Assembly (NCBI RefSeq): GCF_002093975.1
Contig: NZ_MSZZ01000032.1
Coordinates: 62,001-126,000 of the forward strand
Direction of reading: 5' to 3'
DNA from: Thermoactinospora rubra
GTDB lineage: Bacteria; Actinomycetota; Actinomycetes; Streptosporangiales; Streptosporangiaceae
Length of the DNA stretch: 64,000 bases
Below are positions 32,482 through 41,156 of this stretch, piece after piece. A model generated the notes under the pieces. That model was given only the letters and a program-made list of their open reading frames with translations. It ran no database searches and was not told the DNA's origin. Position 1 is the first letter of the stretch. Each line of letters begins with the position of its first letter. Both the position numbers and the translations under genes were made by a program.

Positions 32482-35139
32482 GTGGGGACAAAGGGCTGGC
32501 AGCGTGCGGCTTATGGCGGGTTGACCGTCTTCGTCCTGGCGGCGATCGTTTCCGTAGGGATACGGGCGGGCTGGTGGGAGGCGCCGGAGGGGGAGAAGGC
32601 CCCTGGCTGGGAGTGGCTGGAGCGCATCAGCTGGATGGCCGGCATCGCGGGCGGCGTCATCAGCTGGCAGTCGTTACGGCTCAGCCGCAGAACGGCGATC
32701 GGCGTCCCTGGCGGTGAGGAGAGCACGCTCGCTCCTTCTCCTCAGCCCGCTGGCGACGGTGCGACACCGCAGCCGGCCGGCCGATACCCGGATCTCCTGG
32801 ATCGCGGAAAGGAGAGCGAGGAGCTTCGGTCGAAGCTGCTCGACGGTTCATGGGGCGTCATCGTCGTGCGCGGACGGCAGGGCGTGGGAAAGTCGAAGCT
32901 CGTCCGCGCGGTGGTGGACGGCCTCCAAAAGGAGGCCCAGGGTGAGGACCGGCCACGGATATGCTGGCACGACGCGGTCCCGGGCAGGCGGGTGGACGTC
33001 AAGACGCTGATCGACGTCCTCGAGGGAGACGGCACCGGGCCGGCGGCTGGCATCAAGCCCGGTGAGTTATCGCTCACCCGGTTCCGGGCGGCCCTGGAGG
33101 CGCTCGGCACCACTCCCGTGGTGATCGTCATCGACTGCGCCGAACACCTGATCGACCGCAACAGTAAGCACCTCGTCGACTTCGATCTGGACGAGGCGTT
33201 CGAGATCCTCGCCACCACCCGGGGACACCGCGTGACGGTCGTGCTCGTCACGCAGCTCTCCCCCGATTCCCGGGAGAGCACCTGGCCCCAGGTGGCGTAC
33301 ACCATTACCGTCTCCGGCCTGCCGCCCGAGGAGTTCGCCGCCTTCTTCGGCGAACTCGACAGGAACCGCGAACTCGGCCTGGACCGGGACCCCGGTGTGC
33401 TGGACACGTTCTACGCGAAACTCCAGGGCAACCTCCGTCTCGCCGAGCTGGCCTACGCGGTCCTGACCGACAGGGGGATGATCGCGCGGGACCTCGCCGA
33501 CGAACTGTCCGGAATCCAGAACAAGGACGTGCCGCAGGCCCTCACCTACCGTGTGATCGAGAGCCTCAACCCGCTCCAGCGCCGGGTACTGGAGGTCCTC
33601 GCCGCCTTCGCGACGCCGGTCCGCGTCGACGCGGTGGCGGAGCTCCTCGCCGGGGAGTGGCCGCAGAAGGAGGTCGCCGGCGCGCTCCAGGTGCTGCTGA
33701 ACCGGCGTGTCGTCCGTATCGCCGACGGCGACCGCTACTACCTGACGCCGTCGGACGCGGGCTGGCTGCCCGAGGACAGCGAACAATGGAGGAATCTGTT
33801 GCTCGCGGCCGCGGATGCGCTGTGGCGGCGTAAGGAAGGCCACCCTCGCGGCATCGACGACCTGCACCTTCACTTCGCCGCGCTGGACGCGCTGCTGCGA
33901 GCCGGGCTTTACGAATCGGCCTATGAATGGATCCAGCACATTGATGGGGTGCTCCGCGACTGGAACTGCGCGTTCATGCTGCTCGACCAGCGCGAAACCA
34001 TCAGGGGCAGGATGGAGGACTCCCACTGGGAGATGGCGAACGAGACCGTGCTCGGCGACCTCTACGCGTCGCGCGGACGGTTCCGCGAGGCGGCGGAGGC
34101 GTACCGGAGGGCGCTGGACTACTCGGAGGCCCGCAACGACCCCACCAGCCGCACGAAGATCCGCTTCAACCTCGCGACGATGTACTGGCAGCAGAACCGG
34201 ATCAAGGAGGCCTGCGAGGAGTACGCCGTCGCCCTGGCGGAGGCGAAGCAAGCGGGCAACCTGCAACTCCAGATGGGCCCGCTCGAAGGGCTGGCCGACT
34301 GCCACCGGCGCTGGGGCGAGTACGACCGGGCCGTCGAGTACGCCCGCCAGGCGCTCGCCCTGCCGCGGCTGCCGGAGTATCCGTCGGGACAGCGGGCTCA
34401 GGCCGACGCCGCGACCCGAACCGTCAAGATCGCGTTGAAGCTGGCCCGATGGCATGCCGAGCTGGGGAAGATGTCCGACGCGGAGCGCCTTCTCGACGTC
34501 GCCAAGGAGGAGCTGCCCGCTCGCGAGGGCGACCGGTTGCGGGCCGCCTACCTGGACGCGTACGCCGACTGGCTGCTCGACGAGGATGACATCGCGGGGG
34601 CGATCCGGCAGGCGTGCAGGGCCGAGGAGCAGGCCCTGCGGGTGCACGACCCTGTCGTCCTGCTCCAGTCGCGGACGACTCTCTGCCTCGCCCACCTGAG
34701 AAGGGAGATGTACGGCGAGGCCGCACGCGCCATCGAGGGAGCCGCCCGGTTCAGGCAGGAAGGCCGCTCCCTCCTCGTGCTCGCCCTGCACGCGCTGGTC
34801 GCCCGGCACCAGTCGAATCCCGGCAAGGCGGCCGAGCTCTTCCGGCAACTGCGCAAGGAGGCGACGGAACGGATCGAGCGCGACGGGCGGGACTTCGCCG
34901 CATGGGAGTTCAAGGGCTTCGCCATTTGCGGCATCCATCTGGACGACGGCCAGGCCGACCTCTCCGCGGCGATCAGGGCGTTCGAGAAGGCGGGGCGTCC
35001 GCTCGTCGCCGCGCCCGGCCTGACCCAGCGCATGATCACTCTGCTTCGGCGGCTGGACAGGACCGGTCGGCGGCCGAACCGGCTGCGTCCGGTGATCGAG
35101 GCGGTCTCCGGCATGCTCCACCATCCCGGCGGCGCCTGA
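32482..35139 (+). CDS. membrane-anchored STAND NTPase with TPR repeats
   Basis: 885 aa from a GTG. Two hydrophobic segments lie in the first 65 residues (YGGLTVFVLAAIVSVGIRAG and SWMAGIAGGVISW). Walker A GRQGVGKS is at about 131-138 and Walker B TPVVIVIDCAEH near 212-222. A winged-helix segment follows around 370-420 (LEVLAAFATPVRVDAVAELL). From about 500 on there are TPR repeats (ETVLGDLYASRGRFREAAEAYRRAL, KIRFNLATMYWQQNRIKEACEEY). This is the STAND layout of signal-transducing ATPases and some defence proteins, with TM segments in the effector position. No partner gene is obvious. Confidence 0.75.
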   Translation: MGTKGWQRAAYGGLTVFVLAAIVSVGIRAGWWEAPEGEKAPGWEWLERISWMAGIAGGVISWQSLRLSRRTAIGVPGGEESTLAPSPQPAGDGATPQPAGRYPDLLDRGKESEELRSKLLDGSWGVIVVRGRQGVGKSKLVRAVVDGLQKEAQGEDRPRICWHDAVPGRRVDVKTLIDVLEGDGTGPAAGIKPGELSLTRFRAALEALGTTPVVIVIDCAEHLIDRNSKHLVDFDLDEAFEILATTRGHRVTVVLVTQLSPDSRESTWPQVAYTITVSGLPPEEFAAFFGELDRNRELGLDRDPGVLDTFYAKLQGNLRLAELAYAVLTDRGMIARDLADELSGIQNKDVPQALTYRVIESLNPLQRRVLEVLAAFATPVRVDAVAELLAGEWPQKEVAGALQVLLNRRVVRIADGDRYYLTPSDAGWLPEDSEQWRNLLLAAADALWRRKEGHPRGIDDLHLHFAALDALLRAGLYESAYEWIQHIDGVLRDWNCAFMLLDQRETIRGRMEDSHWEMANETVLGDLYASRGRFREAAEAYRRALDYSEARNDPTSRTKIRFNLATMYWQQNRIKEACEEYAVALAEAKQAGNLQLQMGPLEGLADCHRRWGEYDRAVEYARQALALPRLPEYPSGQRAQADAATRTVKIALKLARWHAELGKMSDAERLLDVAKEELPAREGDRLRAAYLDAYADWLLDEDDIAGAIRQACRAEEQALRVHDPVVLLQSRTTLCLAHLRREMYGEAARAIEGAARFRQEGRSLLVLALHALVARHQSNPGKAAELFRQLRKEATERIERDGRDFAAWEFKGFAICGIHLDDGQADLSAAIRAFEKAGRPLVAAPGLTQRMITLLRRLDRTGRRPNRLRPVIEAVSGMLHHPGGA

Positions 35140-35149
35140 ACCGGGGCCC

Positions 35150-35779
35150 CTAACCCGGACGGCCGGCCTCGACGTGGAGCCAGCCCAACTCCTGCGCCCG
35201 GATGATCGCCTGGATGCGGGTGCGGACGCCCATCTCCTTGTACAACGACTGCAGCAGCCTGAACATCGCCCGCTCCGAATACCCGGCCCGGTCAGCGAGC
35301 TGCGCCACCGTCGCGCCGGCCGCCAGCTGGCGCAGCCACGCCAGCTGCTCCGGGGTCGGCGACCGCGAGGTTGTGGCGCCCGCGGGCATGTCCCGGGCGA
35401 GCGCCGCGGCGACGGCCGCCGGCAGCACTGCCTGACCGTCGACGGTCGCCTCCACCGTGCGCCGCAGCGTCCCCGCCGACACCTCACGCGGGAGCACCGA
35501 TCGGGCGCCGGTCCGCACCGCCTTCACTCCCAGCACCGCCACGTCCTTCCCCACCAGCGCGATCACGGCATCCGTCGCCTCCGCGTCCCGTAACTTCGCG
35601 AGCACATCCCAGTCCTGCTCACGCTCCAGCGTCAGCAGCACGAGGCTCCGCCGCCCGGGACGCAGCCATGCCAGCACGTCCTCCGGCGCCTCGACCGCGT
35701 AACCCGCCTCAGACAGCACGACGGCCACTCCCTGCCGGAACATGGGCAGAGGATCCACTACCGCGACATGGACGGTCAC
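35150..35779 (-). CDS. LuxR-type response-regulator-like protein
   Basis: 209 aa from a GTG. The receiver-like N-terminal domain VTVHVAVVDPLPMFRQGVAVVL is degenerate: the phospho-Asp position in RSLVLLTLER has no clear Asp. The C-terminal HTH is SPTPEQLAWLRQLAAGATVAQLADRAGYSERAMFRLLQSLYKEMGV. It may be an atypical regulator not controlled by phosphorylation. It converges on the STAND gene with 10 bp between stops. Confidence 0.75.
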   Translation of the reverse strand: MTVHVAVVDPLPMFRQGVAVVLSEAGYAVEAPEDVLAWLRPGRRSLVLLTLEREQDWDVLAKLRDAEATDAVIALVGKDVAVLGVKAVRTGARSVLPREVSAGTLRRTVEATVDGQAVLPAAVAAALARDMPAGATTSRSPTPEQLAWLRQLAAGATVAQLADRAGYSERAMFRLLQSLYKEMGVRTRIQAIIRAQELGWLHVEAGRPG

Positions 35780-36007
35780 CGGTGACCATGGTCCCTTCTC
35801 AGGTCGGTACGGCGGCGCCGATGGCCGGCACGCTGACAGCCGAGCGTGAACGGGCACCAGCCTAGGTATCGAGATCCATCGAGCGGCGCGGATCGGCGCG
35901 GTGGCCCGGCGGACTCCTGCGGGCAGTCGTCAGGTTCGCGCCACCTTCTGTCGTGGACCTGCACCCGATGCCGTCTTTACCGTCGGGGCACGAGGCTGGG
36001 AGGCTCG

Positions 36008-36259
36008 ATGGTTTACGACGACGACACCGACAAGCCTGAAATCCAGATCATCCACACCGACGACCGGGTGGAGAACGACGAGGACGCGCCGCTGCCGTCC
36101 GAGGAGATCCGCCGGCTCATCGTCGAGCTGGTCACCAAGGACCCGACGCTCCGGGAGTACGGCATCCGCGACCGTCTGCGGAGTCGCAATTACGAGGTGT
36201 CGGTGGCCTCGATCAGGCGTTTCCTCGCGCAGATAAGGCCGGCCGACCGGAGAGCCTGA
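36008..36259 (+). CDS. small HTH-like protein of unknown function
   Basis: 83 aa, ATG preceded by GGGAGG. The acidic N-terminus is followed by EEIRRLIVELVTKDPTLREYGIRDRLRSRNYEVSVASIRRFL, a compact helical segment typical of small winged-helix or HTH domains. Single gene. Family not identified. Confidence 0.6.
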   Translation: MVYDDDTDKPEIQIIHTDDRVENDEDAPLPSEEIRRLIVELVTKDPTLREYGIRDRLRSRNYEVSVASIRRFLAQIRPADRRA

Positions 36260-36481
36260 CAGCGTGGCCGGACGAGCCCAAGCCCGGCGCGCAGGACCAG
36301 TCCGCGCGGCCAGGAGCCGACCGCATCGCTGACGCTGACGGTCGCGATGTCGGCGCCGGAGGCCATGGTGGGCGCGTCCCGGGCGTCCCGCCTGATCCGC
36401 GGCGGCAGCCGTACGGGATAACGCCTGGATAACCGCTGTCGGTTACGCGGTGGTTAGCGGGCGTTCGCTGGACTTTGCCGG

Positions 36482-38143
36482 GTGATCATTCAAGAGGCAC
36501 CCGCCGCCGTGCAGGCCCGGTTGCGGTGGGCGCTGATCGGGGGATGGATCATCCACCTGCTGGTGCGGCTGTGGCTGTACCGCCATCACACCGGGCCCGT
36601 GGCCAACCCCGACGAGGTCGGCTATCTGGTGGCCGCGCGCTGGCTGGCGGGCGGCGCCGACGCCGACTACTCGGGCAGCACCTTCTACCAGGCCGGCTAC
36701 GCCCTGCTCCTCGTCCCGGCCTATTGGCTGACCAGCGATCCCGAGACGGTCTACCGCATCGTCGTCCTCGTCGGCTCGGCGGCCGCGGCCGGCGCGTTCC
36801 CGCTGAGCTACCACGTCCTGCGCAGGCTGGACGTCTCCGGCAAGCCCGCCCTCGTCCTGGCCTTCGTCGCGAGCCTGGGCCCCTCCCTGCTGGTCTTCTC
36901 CGGCCTGGCGCTGGTCGACGCGGTCCTGCCCACGGTGCTGCTGGGCTGGCTGCTCGCCGTACACGACCTCCTTCGCACCGGATCGACCAGGGCGGGCGTC
37001 GTCGGCGGGGTCCTGTCCGGCTTCGCGATGACCGCGCACATGCGCGGCACCGTCGTCCTCGCGGTGTTCGTCCTGGTGACGGTGCGCGCCCGCAGGTTCG
37101 TGCCGCTCGCCGTGGCGGGCGCGGTGGCGGCCGCGGGCTGGCTGCTGAACCGGGCCCTGTCCGCCGCGCTCTACCCCGGCGGCGTCCGCGACCTCGCCGG
37201 CCTGCTGCTCAGCCGCATCACCAGCCTCGACGGCCAGGCGTGGGCGGTGTCGGGCGCGCTCGGCCAGCTGTGGTACCTCATCGTCGCCACGTGGGGACTG
37301 GCCGGGCTGGGCCTCGCCGCCGGCGTCTCCGCGGCGGTACGGCGCGGCAGCCCCCACCGGCTGACCGCGTCCGCGCTGCTGGTCGTCACGCTGGGCATCG
37401 CCTACGCCTCCTCGGCCGCGCTGCCCGACGAGCACCGGGTCGGCAACTACGCCTACGGCCGCTACCTCGCCTGCGTCGCCGTGGCCTGGACGCTGGCCGG
37501 GCTGGTGGTGCTGGTCCGCGCCGGGCGGCGGGTTCCGGTACGGCCGGCGTTCTGGGCGGTCGTGCTGCTCGCGGTCTCGGGCGGCGTCGCGGCGTTCTAC
37601 GCCGGCGACCGGCTGAGCCGCTACTCGTTCATCCTCTTCGACTTCCCGGAGGTCGCCTTCCTCAGCGGCTCGCGTGACTCGTTGCGCATGCTCCCGGCCT
37701 CGCTCGCGGCTCTGGCGCTGCTCGCGGCGATCACGGCGGCCGCGTCCCTCGTGCGCCGCCATCGCCTGCACGCGCTGGCGGCCGTCCTGGCCGCGGCGAA
37801 CATCGCCTTCCTCGCCGACATCGCCCCCAAGTCCGCGCCGCGCGCCGGCCGCGACTGGCTGCCCGCGATCTCCCATGGCCGGGTGGCCGTGGACAGGCGC
37901 GTGCACTGGGGGATCCGGGTGCAGCTCGTCCACCGGGTCTGGTGGACGGAGGTGGAGCTGTTCGACGCGGCGAGCGGCCATCCGCCCCCCGGCGTCTGCA
38001 CGCTCGTCGTCCCGCCGGACGTCGGCCCGCCGCCGCCCGGCTGGTTCGTCGCCGACTCCCATCCGCCGCACTGGACGACGTGGTCGGACGCGAGCGCGTG
38101 CGGTGCCGGGTCGTCGGGCAGAATCAGTGGTGAAGCCCTTTGA
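36482..38143 (+). CDS. GT-C type membrane glycosyltransferase-like protein
   Basis: 553 aa from GTG, about 12 TM helices. The first extracellular loop has the acidic pair NPDEVGYLVAARWLAGG typical of GT-C enzymes (PMT/ArnT fold, GT39/GT83-like). The C-terminal 130 residues form an extracytoplasmic domain (GVCTLVVPPDVGPPPPGWF). It would transfer sugars from a polyprenyl donor to an acceptor outside the membrane. The small gene after it starts 14 bp beyond the stop. Confidence 0.7.
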   Translation: MIIQEAPAAVQARLRWALIGGWIIHLLVRLWLYRHHTGPVANPDEVGYLVAARWLAGGADADYSGSTFYQAGYALLLVPAYWLTSDPETVYRIVVLVGSAAAAGAFPLSYHVLRRLDVSGKPALVLAFVASLGPSLLVFSGLALVDAVLPTVLLGWLLAVHDLLRTGSTRAGVVGGVLSGFAMTAHMRGTVVLAVFVLVTVRARRFVPLAVAGAVAAAGWLLNRALSAALYPGGVRDLAGLLLSRITSLDGQAWAVSGALGQLWYLIVATWGLAGLGLAAGVSAAVRRGSPHRLTASALLVVTLGIAYASSAALPDEHRVGNYAYGRYLACVAVAWTLAGLVVLVRAGRRVPVRPAFWAVVLLAVSGGVAAFYAGDRLSRYSFILFDFPEVAFLSGSRDSLRMLPASLAALALLAAITAAASLVRRHRLHALAAVLAAANIAFLADIAPKSAPRAGRDWLPAISHGRVAVDRRVHWGIRVQLVHRVWWTEVELFDAASGHPPPGVCTLVVPPDVGPPPPGWFVADSHPPHWTTWSDASACGAGSSGRISGEAL

Positions 38144-38157
38144 TCTCGGAGGTACGG

Positions 38158-38379
38158 GTGTCGGAGCAGCCGGACAGTGGACAGCCGACGCCTCGCGGCG
38201 CGGACGAGGTGCATCAGTACACCGTGGACCACGTCAGAGACGTAACCCGCGAGGGAAAGATCGTGATCGAGGCCTTCCCCAGTAAGGGACAGGACACCGC
38301 GTTCCGGCAGCTGTTCCCCACGACGTACGACCTTGTGCTGGATCACCCTGAGGCCAAGGAGACCGCCGAGGACAAGTAG
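38158..38379 (+). CDS. small acidic hypothetical protein
   Basis: 73 aa from a GTG after GGAGGT. Sequence ADEVHQYTVDHVRDVTREGKIVIEAFPSKGQDTAFRQLF is soluble with no Cys. It follows the GT-C gene closely and is probably co-transcribed. Function unknown. The GTG at 38158 is preferred over the ATG at 38140 because of the ribosome site. Confidence 0.6.
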   Translation: MSEQPDSGQPTPRGADEVHQYTVDHVRDVTREGKIVIEAFPSKGQDTAFRQLFPTTYDLVLDHPEAKETAEDK

Positions 38380-38400
38380 CGTCACCGCTGTGCGGTGACG
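38380..38400 (+). terminator. hairpin after small acidic protein gene
   Basis: 9-bp perfect stem CGTCACCGC/GCGGTGACG with TGT loop, starting one base after the stop codon. No T-tract. Confidence 0.6.
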
Positions 38401-38580
38401 ACGACCTCACCGCCTGGTGGTGCCCGGAGGTCCCGCCGGCCCGCCGCCTTTCGCTTCAGAACCGCGCCTGTGGCCGGTGCGTTCGCCTGTGCTGAATACT
38501 CGGAAGCCGGCACCGCCACGCGCAGCGGTATCCGGCTGTGGCGCTACACGCCGGGGCAGGGGTGACGGGGCACCGCCGGG

Positions 38581-39423
38581 TCACTTGCCGACGAAGGCCA
38601 GCAATGCCTGGTTGACCTCGGCGGCGTGCGTCCACAGCAGGCCGTGCGGCGCGCCCTCGATCTCGACGTAGTCCGCCTCCGGGAACGCTTCATGGAACGG
38701 GCGTCCGGTGGAGTCGATCGGGAGGATGTTGTCCTTGGTGCCGTGCAGGATCAGTGACGGCTTGCCGGCGGCGCGGACCGCGGCCACGTCCTCCCGGAAG
38801 TCCTCGATCCAGGCGGGCACCACCGCGTAGGCGGCGACCGGGGCGGAGGTGGTGGCGGTGTTCCAGCTGGCGGTGACGACCTCCTGGCTGATCCTGCTGC
38901 CCAGGTTCTCGTCCAGGTTGTAGAAGTCCTTGTAGAACTGGGTGAACCAGGCATAACGGTCGGTCCGGGCGGCCTCGGCGATGCCGTCGAACACCGACCG
39001 CGGCACTCCGGAGGGGTTGTCGTCGGCCGCCACCAGGAACGGCTCCAGCGACGCCAGGAACGCCAGCTTGGCGACTCGCTCGTGGCCGTAGGTTCTCACG
39101 TAGCGGGCGAGTTCGCCGGTGCCCATGGAGAACCCGACGAGGATGACGTCGCGCAGGTCCAGCGTCTCCAGGAGGGTGTTGAGGTCGGCGGCGAAGGTGT
39201 CGTAGTCGTAGCCGCTGCCGACCTTGCTGGACTGGCCGAAGCCGCGGCGGTCGTAGGTGACGACCCGGTAGCCGGCGGCGAGCAGCTCGCGGGTCTGGAG
39301 CTCCCAGCTGTGCCCGTTCAAGGGGTAGCCGTGGATGAGGACGACCGGCTGACCGGATCCCTGGTCCTCGTAGTACAGCTCGATGGTGGTGCTGTTTTCG
39401 TTACCGACGGTGATGTATCCCAT
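38581..39423 (-). CDS. alpha/beta hydrolase, non-heme chloroperoxidase-like
   Basis: 280 aa. Oxyanion HGYPLNGHSW, nucleophile elbow GFSMGTGE, acid in LHGTKDNILPID and His in GAPHGLLWTHA. Strongly like cofactor-free haloperoxidase/esterases. A possible target of the neighbouring MarR regulator 117 bp upstream in the same direction. Confidence 0.9.
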   Translation of the reverse strand: MGYITVGNENSTTIELYYEDQGSGQPVVLIHGYPLNGHSWELQTRELLAAGYRVVTYDRRGFGQSSKVGSGYDYDTFAADLNTLLETLDLRDVILVGFSMGTGELARYVRTYGHERVAKLAFLASLEPFLVAADDNPSGVPRSVFDGIAEAARTDRYAWFTQFYKDFYNLDENLGSRISQEVVTASWNTATTSAPVAAYAVVPAWIEDFREDVAAVRAAGKPSLILHGTKDNILPIDSTGRPFHEAFPEADYVEIEGAPHGLLWTHAAEVNQALLAFVGK

Positions 39424-39539
39424 GGGGCACTCCTCTCCAACGACCGGCTGTTCTACTCCCGTGGAGGGCAAGCCGCCGGCATGGACGCCGTCCGTACCGA
39501 GTCAGGGGTCTCGCTGAGCTGGAGGCGTTTCAGGAGGAG

Positions 39540-39971
39540 TCATTCCTCGCCGACGGCCTCGCGGAAGCGGTGGAGCAGGTCCTTGAGGGTCGCCCGCTCC
39601 TCCGGGGTGAACGCCGCGTTGATCCGCTGCTCGATCACCACGGCCGCCTCGTCGGCGGCGCGAAGGGCCGCATGGCCGGCGTCGGTCAGGCGCGTCTCCA
39701 GGACGGAGCCGTGCCAGGGGTGCGGGGTGCGCTCCACGAGCCCTCGCTCCAGCAGGTTCTTCAGCACGACGTTGGAGGCCTGCGGCGTCACCAGGCAGGC
39801 CCGCGCCAGCGCGGCGTTGGAGATCCCCGGATGTTCGGCGAGCACGAAGAGCGCGGCGTACTGCGGCACGGTCAGGCCGGCGGTCCTGACCGCCGCGTGC
39901 TTGGCGGCCATCAGCACTTGCTCCGTGCGCTTCAGGTCGAGCCCGAGACGCTCCTCGGCGGGCAGTGTCAC
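39540..39971 (-). CDS. MarR family transcriptional regulator
   Basis: 143 aa from the GTG (VTLPAEERLGLDL). wHTH: LTVPQYAALFVLAEHPGISNAALARACLVTPQASNVVLKNLLERGLVER. Divergent from the PPOX gene, with palindromic sites between. The hydrolase gene lies downstream in the same direction. Confidence 0.88.
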   Translation of the reverse strand: MTLPAEERLGLDLKRTEQVLMAAKHAAVRTAGLTVPQYAALFVLAEHPGISNAALARACLVTPQASNVVLKNLLERGLVERTPHPWHGSVLETRLTDAGHAALRAADEAAVVIEQRINAAFTPEERATLKDLLHRFREAVGEE

Positions 39972-39989
39972 AGGAAGCACTATACAGGT

Positions 39990-40013
39990 TTTGATTACCA
40001 TCAAAGCTTTGAT
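39990..40013. promoter_or_regulatory. nested palindromes in MarR/PPOX divergent promoter
   Basis: TTTGAT-TACC-ATCAAA (39990-40005) overlaps ATCAAAGCTTTGAT (40000-40013), a perfect palindrome. They share the half-site ATCAAA. This arrangement fits two MarR dimers and lies between the two start codons. Confidence 0.7.
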
Positions 40014-40025
40014 AGCTTGCCGGAC

Positions 40026-40415
40026 ATGACCCTCATTCCGGACAGCCACGCCGACCTGCTGACCCGCCCGTTGTTCGCGCACCTCGCCACTCTCATGCCC
40101 GACGGCACCCCCCAGGTGACCCCGGTGTGGACGATCTGGGACGGCGAGCTCCTCCGCTTCACCACCACCAGCGACCGGCAGAAGGGCAGGAACGCCGCCG
40201 CCAGGCCGCATGTCGCGCTGTCGATCATGGACCCCGGCCAGCCGTACCGCTATCTGGAGATCCGCGGCCGGGTGGAGCGCGTCGATCCGGATCCGTCCGG
40301 CGAGTTCTTCGACGTCCTGGCCAGGCGGTACGGCCTGCCGTACCAGCCGCCGGTCGGGGACGCCGAGCGCCGGGTGGTCATCGTGGTGCGCCCCGAGCAC
40401 GTCACCAAGCAGTAG
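40026..40415 (+). CDS. PPOX-class, probably F420-dependent, oxidoreductase
   Basis: 129 aa split-barrel flavin/F420 protein. LFAHLATLMPDGTPQVTPVWTIWDG, TSDRQKGRNAAARPHVALSIMDP and YLEIRGRVERV match the F420-binding PPOX subfamily of actinomycetes. Under the MarR-controlled divergent promoter. Confidence 0.88.
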   Translation: MTLIPDSHADLLTRPLFAHLATLMPDGTPQVTPVWTIWDGELLRFTTTSDRQKGRNAAARPHVALSIMDPGQPYRYLEIRGRVERVDPDPSGEFFDVLARRYGLPYQPPVGDAERRVVIVVRPEHVTKQ

Positions 40416-40502
40416 CCGCTCCCCGCACCCTGACGCGCGACCGCGCAGACTGGGAGTCGGCTGTCGCGGTGACGCCGCCGGAAGCCGGAAGGATGGTGGG
40501 GC

Positions 40503-41156
40503 ATGGCTCCCGAGACTCGCGCCGAGCGCCTGCGCCGGTACTGGGACAGGAACGCGGGCTCCTACGACAGGCAGATGGGCTTCTTCGACCGGCGCCTGTT
40601 CGGCGACACCCGCGCGTGGATCTGCTCAGAGGCCGCCGGCGACGTGCTGGAGGTGGCGGTCGGCACCGGGCTCAACCTGGTCCACTATCCCGACGGCGTA
40701 CGGCTGACCGGGATCGAGTGGAGCCCCGAGATGCTCAAGATCGCCCGGCGGCGGGCGGCCGAGCTCGGCAGGGAGGCCGACCTGCGGGAGGGGGACGCCC
40801 AGGCGCTCGACTTCCCCGACGGCGCGTTCGACACGGTCGTCTGCACGTTCTCGCTGTGCGCCATCCCCGACGAGCGGCGCGCCGTCGGCGAGATGGTGCG
40901 AGTGCTGCGCCCGGGCGGGCTGCTGCTGCTCGCCGACCACGTCGCGGCCTCGGCGTGGCCGGCGCGCCTCGTGCAACGCCTGCTGGAGCTGGTGACCGTA
41001 CCCATGGGCGGGGAGCACTTCCTGCGGCGCCCGATCGAGCATCTCGGCGAGCACGGCCTCACCGTCGAACGCCACGACCGGTTCAAGCTGGGCATCGTGG
41101 AACGGCTCGCCGCGCGCAAGCCCAGCCGGCCGCCCCGGCTCATGTCGCCGCGCTGA
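40503..41156 (+). CDS. class I SAM-dependent methyltransferase
   Basis: 217 aa. Motif I VLEVAVGTGLNLVHY, acidic loop GIEWSPEML, GDAQALDFPDGAFDTVVCTFSLC and the post-motif VLRPGGLLLLADH. UbiE/Methyltransf_11 type. Substrate unknown. Convergent with the erythromycin-esterase gene, overlapping by 17 bp. Confidence 0.9.
   Translation: MAPETRAERLRRYWDRNAGSYDRQMGFFDRRLFGDTRAWICSEAAGDVLEVAVGTGLNLVHYPDGVRLTGIEWSPEMLKIARRRAAELGREADLREGDAQALDFPDGAFDTVVCTFSLCAIPDERRAVGEMVRVLRPGGLLLLADHVAASAWPARLVQRLLELVTVPMGGEHFLRRPIEHLGEHGLTVERHDRFKLGIVERLAARKPSRPPRLMSPR

Noticed and set aside
36260..36481. RNA gene in the gap before the GT-C gene
   Set aside because: No stable hairpin, conserved motif or tRNA-like arm was found.
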